In this document: piece by piece, positions 1 through 8,389 of the stretch
Numbering within the stretch: position 1 is the first letter of the stretch
How the letters are laid out: the number at the start of each line of letters is the position of its first letter
NCBI RefSeq assembly: GCF_000316665.1
Contig: NC_019678.1
Location: 3,348,001-3,412,000, forward strand
Direction: 5' to 3'
Source of the DNA: Rivularia sp. PCC 7116
Lineage (GTDB): Bacteria > Cyanobacteriota > Cyanobacteriia > Cyanobacteriales > Nostocaceae
DNA length: 64,000 nucleotides
Position numbers and translations under genes: made by a program
Notes under the pieces: generated by a model
The model's database searches: none
What the model was told of the DNA's origin: nothing
What the model saw: only the letters and a program-made list of their open reading frames with translations

Positions 1-2820
1 CTTCAGTTTACGTTACAGGGTAAGTTAAATGAAGCTATTGAAGCAGGTAAAAACGGACTGCAATATCTGGGATTTGACTTACCGAAAACTAATTTAGATG
101 AAGCGTTAGAAATTGCAACTACCAAAGCTAATAAACTTCTTCAGGGGAAAGAAGTTGCTTCATTGATAAATCTACCAGATATGACGCAACCCGACAAAAT
201 TATAGCTCTTAGGTTATTAAATAATATTGACGTACCTTGCTATTTAACAAACCAAAAACTTTACAGTATAGCAATCATAAAAATGTTAAATTTATCTTTA
301 GAATATGGTAATTTAGCAGAATCAACAAAAGGGTATGTACTTTTTGGTCTACTATTAGGAGCAGTTTGGGGAGAGTATCAAAGAGGTTATGAATTTGGAA
401 AACTAGCTATTAATGTTAGTCAAAAATATCGCAATTTGAATCAAGAATGTAAAACTTGTATGATTTTAGCTACCTCTATAGTTTTTTGGGTAAAACACAT
501 CAGACATACTCATGAAATTAGTCATACAGGATATCAAGCTAGTATAGAATCTGGTGATTTACAATATTCTGGTTATATATTATCTTCTCAGCTAATTAAC
601 AATTTATATGCAGATGTAAGTATTGAAAAATCTATTGACGAAGCGAATAACTGTTTGCAATTTGTCAATAAAAACACAAATATATTTGCGCGTGATACTA
701 TTTTAGCTGCGAAATTATGTTTATGTAATCTAAATGGAGAAACGAAAGAATTATCTGAATTTGATAGTCCGGAATTAAGCGAATCAGAATATCTTCAAAG
801 CTGCTGGCAAAGACAAAGCTATATGCCTTTGTTTAATTACTATACTTTTAAATCTTTTGTACTTTACCTTTATAATAAACCAGTTGAAGCTTTAGAAGTA
901 GTAATTGAAGCAGAAAAATTAAAAGAATTTGGTATTAGTACGATTACTGTTGCCGAGCAAAATTTTCACCAATCTCTAATATTAACCGCATTATATTCTT
1001 CTGCGACTTTTGCCGAACAAAAGCAATATTGGCATCAATTAGAACGCAATCAAAAGCAAATGAAAATATGGGCTGACAATTGCGAGGCAAATTTTTTACA
1101 TAAGTATTTAATTATAGAAGCGGAAATAGCGCGAATTTCTGGGAATAAATTAGAAGCAATGGAGCTATACGATTTAGCAATTGCTTCTGCAAAAACTCAT
1201 GATTTTATTCAAAATGAAGCTTTAGCTAACGAATTAGCAGCTAAGTTTTGGTTGGGAATGAATAAAGAAGATTTTGCTCAAATTTATATCCGCAAAGCGT
1301 ACAATGCCTATCAAGCTTGGGGTGCTAAACATAAGGTAGCAGATTTGGAAAGTCAGTATTCTTTCTGGTTGAACCCTAGATTGATAAAAATCACGGATAA
1401 TCTAAATCCTAAGAATAACAATTATCAAACAACCATAAATCAAAATTCGACTACCACTAATTTTGGAGAGTCGTTAGATATGGAAACTGTTTTCAAAGTT
1501 TCTCAAACTATTTCTAATGAAATAATGTTAGCTAAATTAATTGAAAAATTAATGAAAACCGTAATTGAAAATGCAGGAGCGCAAACAGGATGCTTAATTT
1601 TTATTAACAATGGGGAATTAGTTATCGAAAGCGTAATCAATGCAGATGGAGAAGTGGAGATACAACATTCTATTCCCATCACAGCTTTCAAAAATTTACC
1701 AATTTCAGTTATTAATTATGTTGCTAGAACCCAAAAGAATGTTTTACTTGATGAGGTAAATCAGAGAGAAGAATTTGCTAATGACTTTTATTTTATAAAT
1801 GAACAACCCAAATCTTTACTATGTATTCCAATTCTCCATCAAGGTAAATTGATTGCTATTCTTTATTTAGAAAATAATCTAACTACCGCAGCTTTTCCCC
1901 CACAACGTTTACAATTACTCAAACTTATTTGTTCTCAAGCAGCTATTTCTATTAAAAACGCAACTCTTTACAGCACTTTAGAACAAAAAGTAACAGAGCG
2001 CACTAAACAACTTTCTCAAGCTATAGAAAATTTACAAGAGGCTCAAAAACAACTTGTAGAATCAGAAAAAATGGCTGCATTAGGTAGTCTGGTTGCTGGA
2101 GTTGCTCACGAAATCAATACTCCGGTGGGTACCAGCATTACTGCTGCTTCTACTTTGAAAGATGAAACCACTATTTTTAACGATGCCGTCGCTGGAGGTG
2201 CATTAAAACGTTCATCCTTAAATAATTATCTCGAAATCGCCAGCGAAAGTACTGATTTAATTTTGAATAACCTCAATCGCGCTTCAGATTTGATTCAAAG
2301 TTTTAAACAAGTCGCCGTTGATTCTTCAAATTTAGAAAAACGCAAATTCGCTATAAAACCATATATCCAAGAAATTTTAAATAGTTTAGCACCCAAATTC
2401 AAACATACCGCTCTTACCTGTAAGGTAGAAGGTGAAAATCATGTTGAAATAGATACTTATCCCGGTGCTGTTGCTCAAATCGTCACAAACTTAGTAATGA
2501 ATTCTTTGAAGCACGCTTATCAATCGGGAGAAAAAGGGCAGCTACATTTTCAAATCAAGCAACAGCAAGATGTAGTTTTGATTGAGTACAGCGATGATGG
2601 TTGTGGCATTCCCTCAGAAAATTTAACTAAAATCTTTGAACCTTTCTTTACCACCGCCAGAAACGAAGGCGGTACCGGATTGGGATTGCATATAGTCTAT
2701 AACCTAGTGACTCAAAAACTTCAAGGCAAAATTGATGTTAAAAGCGAAGTGGATTTGGGAACAATATTTATAATCGCATTACCTTTGGTTTGCTTGGTAA
2801 AAAGGACTGAGAAACAGTAA
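1..2820 (+). CDS. GAF-containing sensor histidine kinase, 3' part of a large multidomain kinase (5' truncated by window edge)
   Basis: The frame is open from the first base, so the gene starts outside the window; 939 codons are visible. The first ~490 residues are helical, TPR/AAA-associated-type sequence. A GAF-like domain follows (about 500-655), then a coiled coil and a histidine kinase core with phosphoacceptor His703 in GVAHEINTP, an N box (MNSLKHAY), a G1 box (DDGCGIP) and a G2 box (GGTGLGLHIV). This is the C-terminal organisation of the cyanobacterial Ser/Thr kinase - AAA ATPase - GAF - histidine kinase proteins, so a protein kinase and ATPase upstream are expected but not seen. It should autophosphorylate on His; signal and partner are unknown. 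A TTG at 163 is an internal codon, not a start. The next gene, a receiver-kinase 166 bp downstream, is a plausible partner. Family call is firm; the missing N-terminal part is inferred. Confidence 0.88.
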   Translation, partial: LQFTLQGKLNEAIEAGKNGLQYLGFDLPKTNLDEALEIATTKANKLLQGKEVASLINLPDMTQPDKIIALRLLNNIDVPCYLTNQKLYSIAIIKMLNLSLEYGNLAESTKGYVLFGLLLGAVWGEYQRGYEFGKLAINVSQKYRNLNQECKTCMILATSIVFWVKHIRHTHEISHTGYQASIESGDLQYSGYILSSQLINNLYADVSIEKSIDEANNCLQFVNKNTNIFARDTILAAKLCLCNLNGETKELSEFDSPELSESEYLQSCWQRQSYMPLFNYYTFKSFVLYLYNKPVEALEVVIEAEKLKEFGISTITVAEQNFHQSLILTALYSSATFAEQKQYWHQLERNQKQMKIWADNCEANFLHKYLIIEAEIARISGNKLEAMELYDLAIASAKTHDFIQNEALANELAAKFWLGMNKEDFAQIYIRKAYNAYQAWGAKHKVADLESQYSFWLNPRLIKITDNLNPKNNNYQTTINQNSTTTNFGESLDMETVFKVSQTISNEIMLAKLIEKLMKTVIENAGAQTGCLIFINNGELVIESVINADGEVEIQHSIPITAFKNLPISVINYVARTQKNVLLDEVNQREEFANDFYFINEQPKSLLCIPILHQGKLIAILYLENNLTTAAFPPQRLQLLKLICSQAAISIKNATLYSTLEQKVTERTKQLSQAIENLQEAQKQLVESEKMAALGSLVAGVAHEINTPVGTSITAASTLKDETTIFNDAVAGGALKRSSLNNYLEIASESTDLILNNLNRASDLIQSFKQVAVDSSNLEKRKFAIKPYIQEILNSLAPKFKHTALTCKVEGENHVEIDTYPGAVAQIVTNLVMNSLKHAYQSGEKGQLHFQIKQQQDVVLIEYSDDGCGIPSENLTKIFEPFFTTARNEGGTGLGLHIVYNLVTQKLQGKIDVKSEVDLGTIFIIALPLVCLVKRTEKQ

Positions 2821-2986
2821 AGTGCGACGAAAACCTGGGTTGATTGCAAATAACTAAATAAAATAAATCATTTTATTGGGATAATCAACCAAATTTATTT
2901 GTACTTGTCGAGAATGATGCCAAATTTGCATTGATTACTTTTATTAAAAAGCACTACAAATTATTCAAAATCTGGATTACAAATAT

Positions 2987-4405
2987 ATGACGCTCGACAA
3001 CAACCTGAAGTTATCTGAAACCGACGATGATATTTTATTCTTCGAGGAAGAAGCAACTGATAATATTACTGTAAATACATCTTCAGAAGCTGTCTGGAAA
3101 GTTTTAATAGTGGATGATGAACCTACAGTACATCAAGTCACTAAATTAGCTTTAAAAAATTTGACTTTTGAGGGTAAGCCGATTATTTTTTATTCGGGTT
3201 ATTCCAGTCAAGAAGGAAAGAAATTAATTGCCGAAAATCCTGATACTGCTTTAATTTTATTAGATGTAGTTATGGATAGTAATGACGCTGGTTTACAGGT
3301 AGTTGAGTATATTCGTAAAGAATTAGAAAATAAGCGAGTGCGAATTATTTTACGTACCGGGCAACCGGGGGATGCGCCAGAAGAATCGGTAATTACAAAC
3401 TATGATATTAACGATTATAAACTGAAAGTTGAGCTTACCAGACAAAAATTAATTACTTCAACTATTGCCGCTTTACGTTCCTACCGCGATATTCTGACTA
3501 TTGAGGAACAAGCAGTACAATTGAGCGAAACTTTAAAAACTTTGCAAAATACTCAACTTCAATTAGTGCAAAGTGAAAAAATGTCTGCTTTAGGTAATTT
3601 AGTAGCAGGAATTGCCCATGAGATTAATAACCCTATTGGGTTTGTTGCGGGGAATTTAAAAATGGCGAAGGAATATGTAGGTGATTTATTCAGTCTTATT
3701 GATTTATATCAACAACATTATCCAAATCCACAGCCAGAAATAGAGTCAGAAATTGAAGCAATAGACTTAGAATATTTGCGGGATGATTTACCCAAACTAT
3801 TTAATTCTTTAAAAATTGGTTCCGAACGTATTCGCAATATTAGTACGAGTTTACGTACTTTTTCTAGGGCAGACACCGAACATAAAATACCATTTAATAT
3901 TCACGAAGGTATTGATAGCACTATTTTGATTCTCCAACATCGTTTAAAAGCGGACGAATCACATCCTGTAATTAAGGTGATTAAAAATTATGGCGATTTA
4001 CCTTTAATTGAGTGTTATTCAGGACAACTCAATCAGGTATTTATGAATTTGTTAGCTAATGCAATTGATGCTTTAGAAGAATATAACGTCGGAAAAAGCT
4101 TCGAGGAAATTGAAGCTCATTCTAATCAAATCATTATTACCACAACTTTAACTCCAGACAAGACAACTGCCATAATCAAAATTGCTGATAACGGTTTAGG
4201 AATTCCTGAAGCAGTTCAGCAAAGAATTTTTGAAAATTTATTTACGACTAAAGCTGTAGGAAAAGGTACGGGTTTGGGTTTATCAATTGCTCGTGAAATC
4301 ATTGTAGACAAGCATAAAGGTAATTTAACTTTTAATTCTGAAATTGGTAAAGGAACTGAATTTGTAATTCAGATTCCGGTTAAATCAGTGAGCAGTGAAC
4401 AGTGA
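2987..4405 (+). CDS. Receiver - histidine kinase (hybrid, cytoplasmic)
   Basis: 472 residues without membrane segments. An acidic N-terminal tail (1-36) precedes a receiver domain (about 37-160: IVDDEP, phosphoacceptor Asp93 in LLDVVMD). A coiled coil leads to a histidine kinase core with His211 in GIAHEINNP, N box LANAIDAL, G1 DNGLGIP and G2 TGLGLSIAREI. The AHEIN(N/T)P phosphoacceptor motif matches that of the kinase just upstream, which suggests that the upstream kinase could phosphorylate this receiver, but this is inference. The last six residues, SVSSEQ, and the TGA stop are encoded by the heptameric CAGTGRR array that begins at 4385, so the native C-terminus has probably been replaced or extended by the repeat. 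The signal and output are unknown. Confidence 0.88.
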   Translation: MTLDNNLKLSETDDDILFFEEEATDNITVNTSSEAVWKVLIVDDEPTVHQVTKLALKNLTFEGKPIIFYSGYSSQEGKKLIAENPDTALILLDVVMDSNDAGLQVVEYIRKELENKRVRIILRTGQPGDAPEESVITNYDINDYKLKVELTRQKLITSTIAALRSYRDILTIEEQAVQLSETLKTLQNTQLQLVQSEKMSALGNLVAGIAHEINNPIGFVAGNLKMAKEYVGDLFSLIDLYQQHYPNPQPEIESEIEAIDLEYLRDDLPKLFNSLKIGSERIRNISTSLRTFSRADTEHKIPFNIHEGIDSTILILQHRLKADESHPVIKVIKNYGDLPLIECYSGQLNQVFMNLLANAIDALEEYNVGKSFEEIEAHSNQIIITTTLTPDKTTAIIKIADNGLGIPEAVQQRIFENLFTTKAVGKGTGLGLSIAREIIVDKHKGNLTFNSEIGKGTEFVIQIPVKSVSSEQ

Positions 4406-4468
4406 GCAGTGAACAGTGAGCAGTGGGCAGTGAGCAGTGGGCAGTGAGCAGTGAACAGTGACTAGTGA
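4385..4468 (+). repeat. Heptameric tandem array (CAGTGRR type)
   Basis: About eleven head-to-tail units of CAGTGAG, CAGTGAA or CAGTGGG, decaying to TAGTGAA at the right end. The array starts inside the preceding coding sequence, whose stop it supplies. It belongs to the short tandemly repeated heptamers typical of heterocystous cyanobacteria. Confidence 0.9.
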
Positions 4469-4494
4469 ATAATTTTTAATTAATAATTTCAGAA

Positions 4495-4860
4495 GTGTTA
4501 AATATGATTAGTAAAAGTTTGGTTTATGATAAGGCTTATAAGTTTGCGATTCGGATAGTTAATGCTTATAAGTATTTATCCATGAATAAAAAAGAATATG
4601 TTTTGTCTAAGCAACTTGTCAGAAGTGGAACTAGTATTGGAGCGAATATAGCTGAGGCTAATGGTGGAATATCAAAAGCAGATTTTTCTGCAAAAATGTC
4701 AGTTGCTTATAAAGAATGTTGAGAAACAAAATACTGGCTGAACTTATTAAAAGATACAAATTATATTTCTCTAAAGGAATTCAACAGTATTTATCCAGAT
4801 GCAGATGAATTATCTAAAATGTTGTTCTCAATTCTCAAATCATCTCGCTTAACAAAATAA
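4495..4860 (+). pseudogene. Four-helix-bundle (23S rRNA intervening-sequence type) protein, interrupted by an in-frame TGA
   Basis: The frame runs from GTG 4495 (or ATG 4504) to TAA 4858-4860 and reads as one small four-helix-bundle protein of the S23/bvIVP family: YDKAYKFAIRIVNAYKYL, then QLVRSGTSIGANIAEANGG, then KMSVAYKEC, a TGA at 4720-4722, then ETKYWLNLLKDTNYI and a helical tail. The usual family sequence continues through this point with a coding residue, so a single nonsense change (for example CGA to TGA) is the simplest explanation; there is no frameshift. It lies alone between two inverted heptamer arrays (4385-4468 and 4873-4937). Family members are small oligomeric helical bundles, found inside 23S rRNA insertions or as stand-alone chromosomal genes; no rRNA is present here. 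A functional 75-residue truncated product is possible but would lack the last two helices. Confidence 0.75.
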
Positions 4861-4872
4861 TCATCCTCAAAT

Positions 4873-4937
4873 ATTCACTACTCGCTGTTCACTGCTCACT
4901 GCTTACTGTTCACTGCTCACTATTCACTGTTCACTGA
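4873..4937 (-). repeat. Heptameric tandem array, inverted relative to the one at 4385
   Basis: About nine units of the form TTCACTG/CTCACTG, which is CAGTGRR on the minus strand. It ends 2 bp from the TGA stop of the minus-strand amidohydrolase gene, again in the stop-supplying orientation for that gene. Confidence 0.88.
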
Positions 4938-4938
4938 C

Positions 4939-6336
4939 TCAAAGTCCCATTACTTTACGATAATGAGCTTCAATTTCTTTAACAGTTTTTGATTTACGCT
5001 TGGTTTGCCATTGACTATGTTTAAATAATTCTTGCTTTAAGTTATCAAGATTAATATTTTTCACTGTACCATCTGCTACTATCAAGTTTCCGTTTACCCA
5101 AACGCTATCAACGACATTTGTAGGTCTTCCTAATACTAATAAACCTACTGGATCTGTACGAGGTAATAAGGATAAACTTGTCAAATCATACATAACTAAA
5201 TCAGCTTTTTTACCCAGAGTTAAAGAACCAACTTCTTCCCCTAAATTAAGTCCTTTTGCTCCACCTAATGATGCCATTTCTATTGATTGTCTGGGTGTAA
5301 TCCAATGCTGATAGTCTAAATCAGTAACGTTATGTAAAATTGAACCGATTTTAATCGCTTCTAATAAATCTTGGGAATCATTACTGGATGCACCATCGCA
5401 ACCAAAAGATATATTTACCCCTGCTTGACGGTATTTTAAAATTGGCGCAATTCCACTTCCCAAACGTAAATTACTCAAAGGATTATGAACTACTGTAGAT
5501 TTAGTTTCCGCAAGAATACTAATATCTTTATCTGTTAAATGCACGCAATGCGCCAAAGAAGTACGATGATTTAAATAATTTATTGTTTGTAAATGTTCTA
5601 CAGCAGTACAGCCATACTTTTCTTGAGCTAACTTTTCCTGGGCTTTGGTTTCTAATAAATGAGAATGACGGCAAAGATTGTATTTATCGCTTAATTCAAT
5701 ACATCCTTTAAATAAAGCATCGCTGCAAAGTTGAATTCCCGTAGGTGCTAAAGCTATATAAATCCCGTCTTCCGGTTTATGAAACTGCTTTATCGCCGAT
5801 TCCATAATCTCCAAAGTGGCTTGAGTCGAACGAAAATAATCTTCATGACTCACTTCCGATTCTCCTGAAGGCATCCCGGCAGTAAGAGATTCATCTTGAA
5901 TTAAAGGCGCTACAACTGCGCGAATACCAATTTTTCGATAAGCTTCAACTGCTACGGTAATAGTTTCAAGCTCTTTTCCCGGAATCAAAACTAAATGATC
6001 CACTACAGTCGTACCACCAGATAATAAAGTTTCGACAGCAGTACCCAAAGCAGTCAAATAAACCTGTTCCGTATCCAGAGGTGCAAAATCATAAAGTTCG
6101 GCTAACCATAACTCCAACGGATAAATTGACATTATCCCTCGCTGCCACATTTCCGAAGAGTGAGTGTGAGCATTAACAAATCCCGGCAATAGCAGCTTAT
6201 TTGTACCGTCAATCGCTTCACCAATAACATCCAAACCAGAAGATACTTCAGCGATTTTCCCATCTTGAATTTGTACATCTACAGTCGCGTAATCATCCTC
6301 TGTGGGAATTAAAACATTTTGAATTGTAAAATTCAT
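4939..6336 (-). CDS. Amidohydrolase / metal-dependent deaminase (TRZ/ATZ, MtaD-like family)
   Basis: 465 residues, full length for the cytosine deaminase / chlorohydrolase / S-adenosylhomocysteine deaminase group. A small beta-sandwich of N- and C-terminal segments surrounds a TIM barrel with metal ligands in NAHTHSSE (about 57-60), a downstream His pair (RHSHLLE; LAHCVHL) and the conserved Asp in SFGCDGASSND. The family hydrolyses C-N bonds of amino- or chloro-substituted heterocycles with one metal ion; the substrate cannot be read from sequence. It is divergent from a cysteine hydrolase gene (142 bp between starts), followed by a cupin gene. That grouping suggests a small nitrogen-salvage or N-heterocycle pathway, which is inference. 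No signal peptide, so cytoplasmic. Confidence 0.85.
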   Translation of the reverse strand: MNFTIQNVLIPTEDDYATVDVQIQDGKIAEVSSGLDVIGEAIDGTNKLLLPGFVNAHTHSSEMWQRGIMSIYPLELWLAELYDFAPLDTEQVYLTALGTAVETLLSGGTTVVDHLVLIPGKELETITVAVEAYRKIGIRAVVAPLIQDESLTAGMPSGESEVSHEDYFRSTQATLEIMESAIKQFHKPEDGIYIALAPTGIQLCSDALFKGCIELSDKYNLCRHSHLLETKAQEKLAQEKYGCTAVEHLQTINYLNHRTSLAHCVHLTDKDISILAETKSTVVHNPLSNLRLGSGIAPILKYRQAGVNISFGCDGASSNDSQDLLEAIKIGSILHNVTDLDYQHWITPRQSIEMASLGGAKGLNLGEEVGSLTLGKKADLVMYDLTSLSLLPRTDPVGLLVLGRPTNVVDSVWVNGNLIVADGTVKNINLDNLKQELFKHSQWQTKRKSKTVKEIEAHYRKVMGL

Positions 6337-6356
6337 GAAATTAACCTTGATTTTAA

Positions 6357-6476
6357 GTTAGTAGTTATCAGTGAGCAGTTAACACTGAGCAGTAAGTAGT
6401 TATGGGTAACGAGTAGCATACCCATTCCCAATCCCCCATGCCCAATGCCCAATTACCAATTACCCATCCCTTTAAA
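6357..6476. repeat. Mixed heptamer repeats in a divergent intergenic region
   Basis: Degenerate CAGTTAT/CAGTGAG/CAGTTAA units (6357-6416) are followed by units of the second family (CCCATTC, CCAATTA, CCCATGC) up to 3 bp before the ATG at 6479. Both divergent promoters must lie in or around these repeats; I see no clear -10/-35 pair. Confidence 0.75.
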
Positions 6477-6478
6477 TT

Positions 6479-7252
6479 ATGAAACCATTAAAACCCCTGG
6501 GAGTTGCACCGAATGCTTGGATGGTAAACGATACTATCGCAGACATTACTCGCTCTCAATTAGATCCACAACCGGTTATTGTAGCCACAGAAACAAAAAA
6601 TGTGTGCTTTGACTTAGCGAAAATCGCAATTATTGTCATCGATATGCAGAATGATTTTTGTCATCCCGATGGTTGGTTGGCGCATATTGGAGTGGACGTA
6701 AACGCCGCACGACAACCGATTCAGCCTTTGCAAAACTTGCTGCCGGTGCTGCGATCGCAAAATGTACCCGTGATATGGCTCAATTGGGGGAATCGCCCCG
6801 ATTTGTTAAATATCAGTGCGGGTTTGCGTCACGTTTATAATCCTACTGGTGAAGGTGTAGGTTTGGGAGATGCTTTACCAAATAACGGTGCCAAAGTTCT
6901 CACAAAAGATAGCTGGGCTGCCGCTGTTGTGGATGAATTAGAACAGTTACCTGAAGATATTTACATAGATAAATTTAGGATGAGTGGCTTTTGGGATACG
7001 CCTTTAGATAGCATTTTAAAAAATTTAGGCAAAACAACTTTATTGTTCGCTGGTGTCAATGCAGACCAATGCGTTCTATGTACTTTACAAGATGCTAACT
7101 TTTTAGGATATGACTGCATTTTTATCAAAGATTGTAGTGCCACCACTTCCCCAGAATATTGCTGGTTAGCAACCCTGTATAACGTTAAACAATTATTTGG
7201 TTTTGTTACAGACTCGGTAAGGATTGTTGAAGGAATTGAATCAGGAGGATAG
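6479..7252 (+). CDS. Cysteine hydrolase, isochorismatase-like family
   Basis: 257 residues with the isochorismatase-like alpha/beta fold. The catalytic triad of the amide-hydrolysing branch is visible: Asp in VIDMQNDFC, Lys in IDKFRMSGF and the nucleophilic Cys in AGVNADQCV. This branch includes biuret hydrolase, RutB, nicotinamidase and N-carbamoylsarcosine amidase, all cutting amide or carbamoyl C-N bonds; the ~50-residue N-terminal extension resembles the RutB/biuretase side more than nicotinamidase, but substrate is undetermined. It probably shares an operon with the cupin gene 126 bp downstream; only heptamer repeats lie between. The stop TAG runs straight into GGGTAAG/GGGTAAT repeat units. 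Confidence 0.85.
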   Translation: MKPLKPLGVAPNAWMVNDTIADITRSQLDPQPVIVATETKNVCFDLAKIAIIVIDMQNDFCHPDGWLAHIGVDVNAARQPIQPLQNLLPVLRSQNVPVIWLNWGNRPDLLNISAGLRHVYNPTGEGVGLGDALPNNGAKVLTKDSWAAAVVDELEQLPEDIYIDKFRMSGFWDTPLDSILKNLGKTTLLFAGVNADQCVLCTLQDANFLGYDCIFIKDCSATTSPEYCWLATLYNVKQLFGFVTDSVRIVEGIESGG

Positions 7253-7376
7253 GGTAAGGGTAATGGGAAAAGGTAATTGGTAATGGGTAATGGGTACAAA
7301 GTTATAAATCCTAATTCCCAACTCTTAACCTCTAACCACCAACCACTAACCACTAACAACTAACCACTAACAACAA
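7253..7376. repeat. Heptamer-rich spacer (GGGTAAT and AACCACT types)
   Basis: Units such as GGGTAAT and GGTAATT fill 7253-7300 and AACCACT/AACAACT-like units fill 7321-7376, ending 2 bp before the cupin start. The spacer separates two co-oriented genes that probably belong together. Confidence 0.8.
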
Positions 7377-7378
7377 GT

Positions 7379-7819
7379 ATGATTAACAGTTGCGTAATTC
7401 CGGTTATTAAATCTCCTTCTGATTATCAAGCGTATCGGATTAGTCCTGATGATTCTAACCGTTTGGCGATTGTTTTCGATCCGGCGATCGCTAATTCTTC
7501 CTTAACTTGTTGTGTGGAAATTTTTGATGTGGGTGGTAAGACTCCCCCCAATCGTCATTTGTTTGCGTTGGAAATGTTTTTTGTGCTTAAAGGGGAAGGT
7601 AAAGCAACTTGCGATGGTAAGACTATAAATATTAAAGCTGGAGATAGTTTACTAGTTCCTGCTACCGGTACTCATCTAATTGAAAATACTGGTTCTGGAC
7701 GCTTGTATACTTTAACTATTATGGTTCCCAATGAAGATTTTGCCGAATTAATTCGCAGCGGTACACCTGTAGAATTAGATGAGGAAGATATGGCTGTTTT
7801 GGGAAGACAGTATCAGTGA
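7379..7819 (+). CDS. Cupin-domain protein
   Basis: 146 residues forming one cupin barrel. The sequence around NRHLFALEMFFVLKGEGKA corresponds to cupin motif 1 and AGDSLLVPATGTHLIENTG to motif 2, with His residues placed to bind a metal. Small cupins of this kind act as isomerases, dioxygenases or ligand-binding accessory proteins; none can be chosen here. It follows the cysteine hydrolase and faces the same way, so a shared role in catabolism of a nitrogenous compound is plausible. The TGA stop falls inside the first unit of a heptamer array (CAGTATCAGTGAGCAG), and the final residues QYQ may be repeat-derived. Confidence 0.82.
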   Translation: MINSCVIPVIKSPSDYQAYRISPDDSNRLAIVFDPAIANSSLTCCVEIFDVGGKTPPNRHLFALEMFFVLKGEGKATCDGKTINIKAGDSLLVPATGTHLIENTGSGRLYTLTIMVPNEDFAELIRSGTPVELDEEDMAVLGRQYQ

Positions 7820-7862
7820 GCAGTTAACAGTGAGCAGTGAGCAGTTATCAGTTATCAGTGAG
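7814..7862 (+). repeat. Heptamer array overlapping the cupin stop codon
   Basis: Tandem CAGTGAG, CAGTTAA and CAGTTAT units. The first unit contains the TGA of the cupin gene. Confidence 0.85.
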
Positions 7863-7899
7863 AAATTTAATAACTCATAACTCCTAATTCCTAACTTTC

Positions 7900-8010
7900 A
7901 AAATTCGTTTTTTACGTTTATGGGGAACTATCTCACCTAATTCTTTACAAAAATTGGAATTAGCTATATTAATTGCCTTTGATTTACCAGGAGAAGTTGA
8001 TATTCAATGA
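7900..8010 (+). pseudogene. Gene remnant, 3' end only (possibly DUF4351-like)
   Basis: An open stretch of 36 codons without a start reads as a plausible protein C-terminus (RLWGTISPNSLQKLELAIL, then IAFDLPGEVDIQ, stop TGA). The pattern loosely resembles the C-terminal tail of cyanobacterial Rpn/DUF4351 proteins. Upstream sequence is heptamer repeat, so the 5' part has been lost or replaced. The identity is a weak guess; only the remnant character is supported. Confidence 0.35.
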
Positions 8011-8080
8011 TGAACTTAAATAATGGTGCCTCATTGTATCCAACTGAAAACCGCTACCGCTACGATTCTAATTTTTCGCT

Positions 8081-8252
8081 TTACCAAAGTGTTTGACTGA
8101 GTTCTTTGAATTCAATACCTTTAGCACCGCTATTTAATATTTTTTGACAAAGGTCTTCTCTAACTGCAATTATATTGAAACCAACTTCAGCAACTCTAAC
8201 TATTTTTTTATATTTTATTTTATCTTCTAATAAAACTAATTGTTGATTTCCT
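8081..8252 (-). pseudogene. Gene remnant cut by a REP element (unknown family)
   Basis: On the minus strand about 56 codons read QLVLLEDKIKYKKIVRVAEV, then GFNIIAVREDLCQKILNSG, then AKGIEFKELSQTLW and TAA. It looks like the conserved C-terminal end of a protein ('leucine..gly-ile-glu-phe' style). No start is present; the 5' side passes directly into the REP palindrome at 8251. I read it as a gene truncated by repeat insertion or deletion. It may be related to Imm11/DUF1629-type proteins, but I cannot support that further. Confidence 0.4.
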
Positions 8253-8374
8253 CGTTCCCAGTCTCCGGCTGGGAATGCATGTCGGAAGGTTCTACCTTCT
8301 CATTTATAAAGGAGGCAGATATAAAGGAGGCAGAGCCTCCTAGAATGTATTCCCAGGCAGAGTCAGGGAACGAG
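8251..8374. repeat. REP-type palindromic element, downstream of the RAYT gene
   Basis: It begins CTCGTTCCCAGTCTCCGGCT and ends in an imperfect inverted copy finishing GGGAACGAG. Inside are smaller palindromes around GGAGGCAGAGCCTCC. The same ends and core recur at 9029-9219 and, diverged, at 51117-51288. It lies 16 bp beyond the stop of the transposase gene. Confidence 0.88.
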
Positions 8375-8389
8375 TACTAGAAAAATAAA

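Noticed and set aside
4720-4722. TGA in the four-helix-bundle gene as selenocysteine or read-through codon
   Set aside because: I see no SECIS-like hairpin and cyanobacteria of this type are not known to use UGA recoding; a nonsense mutation is simpler.
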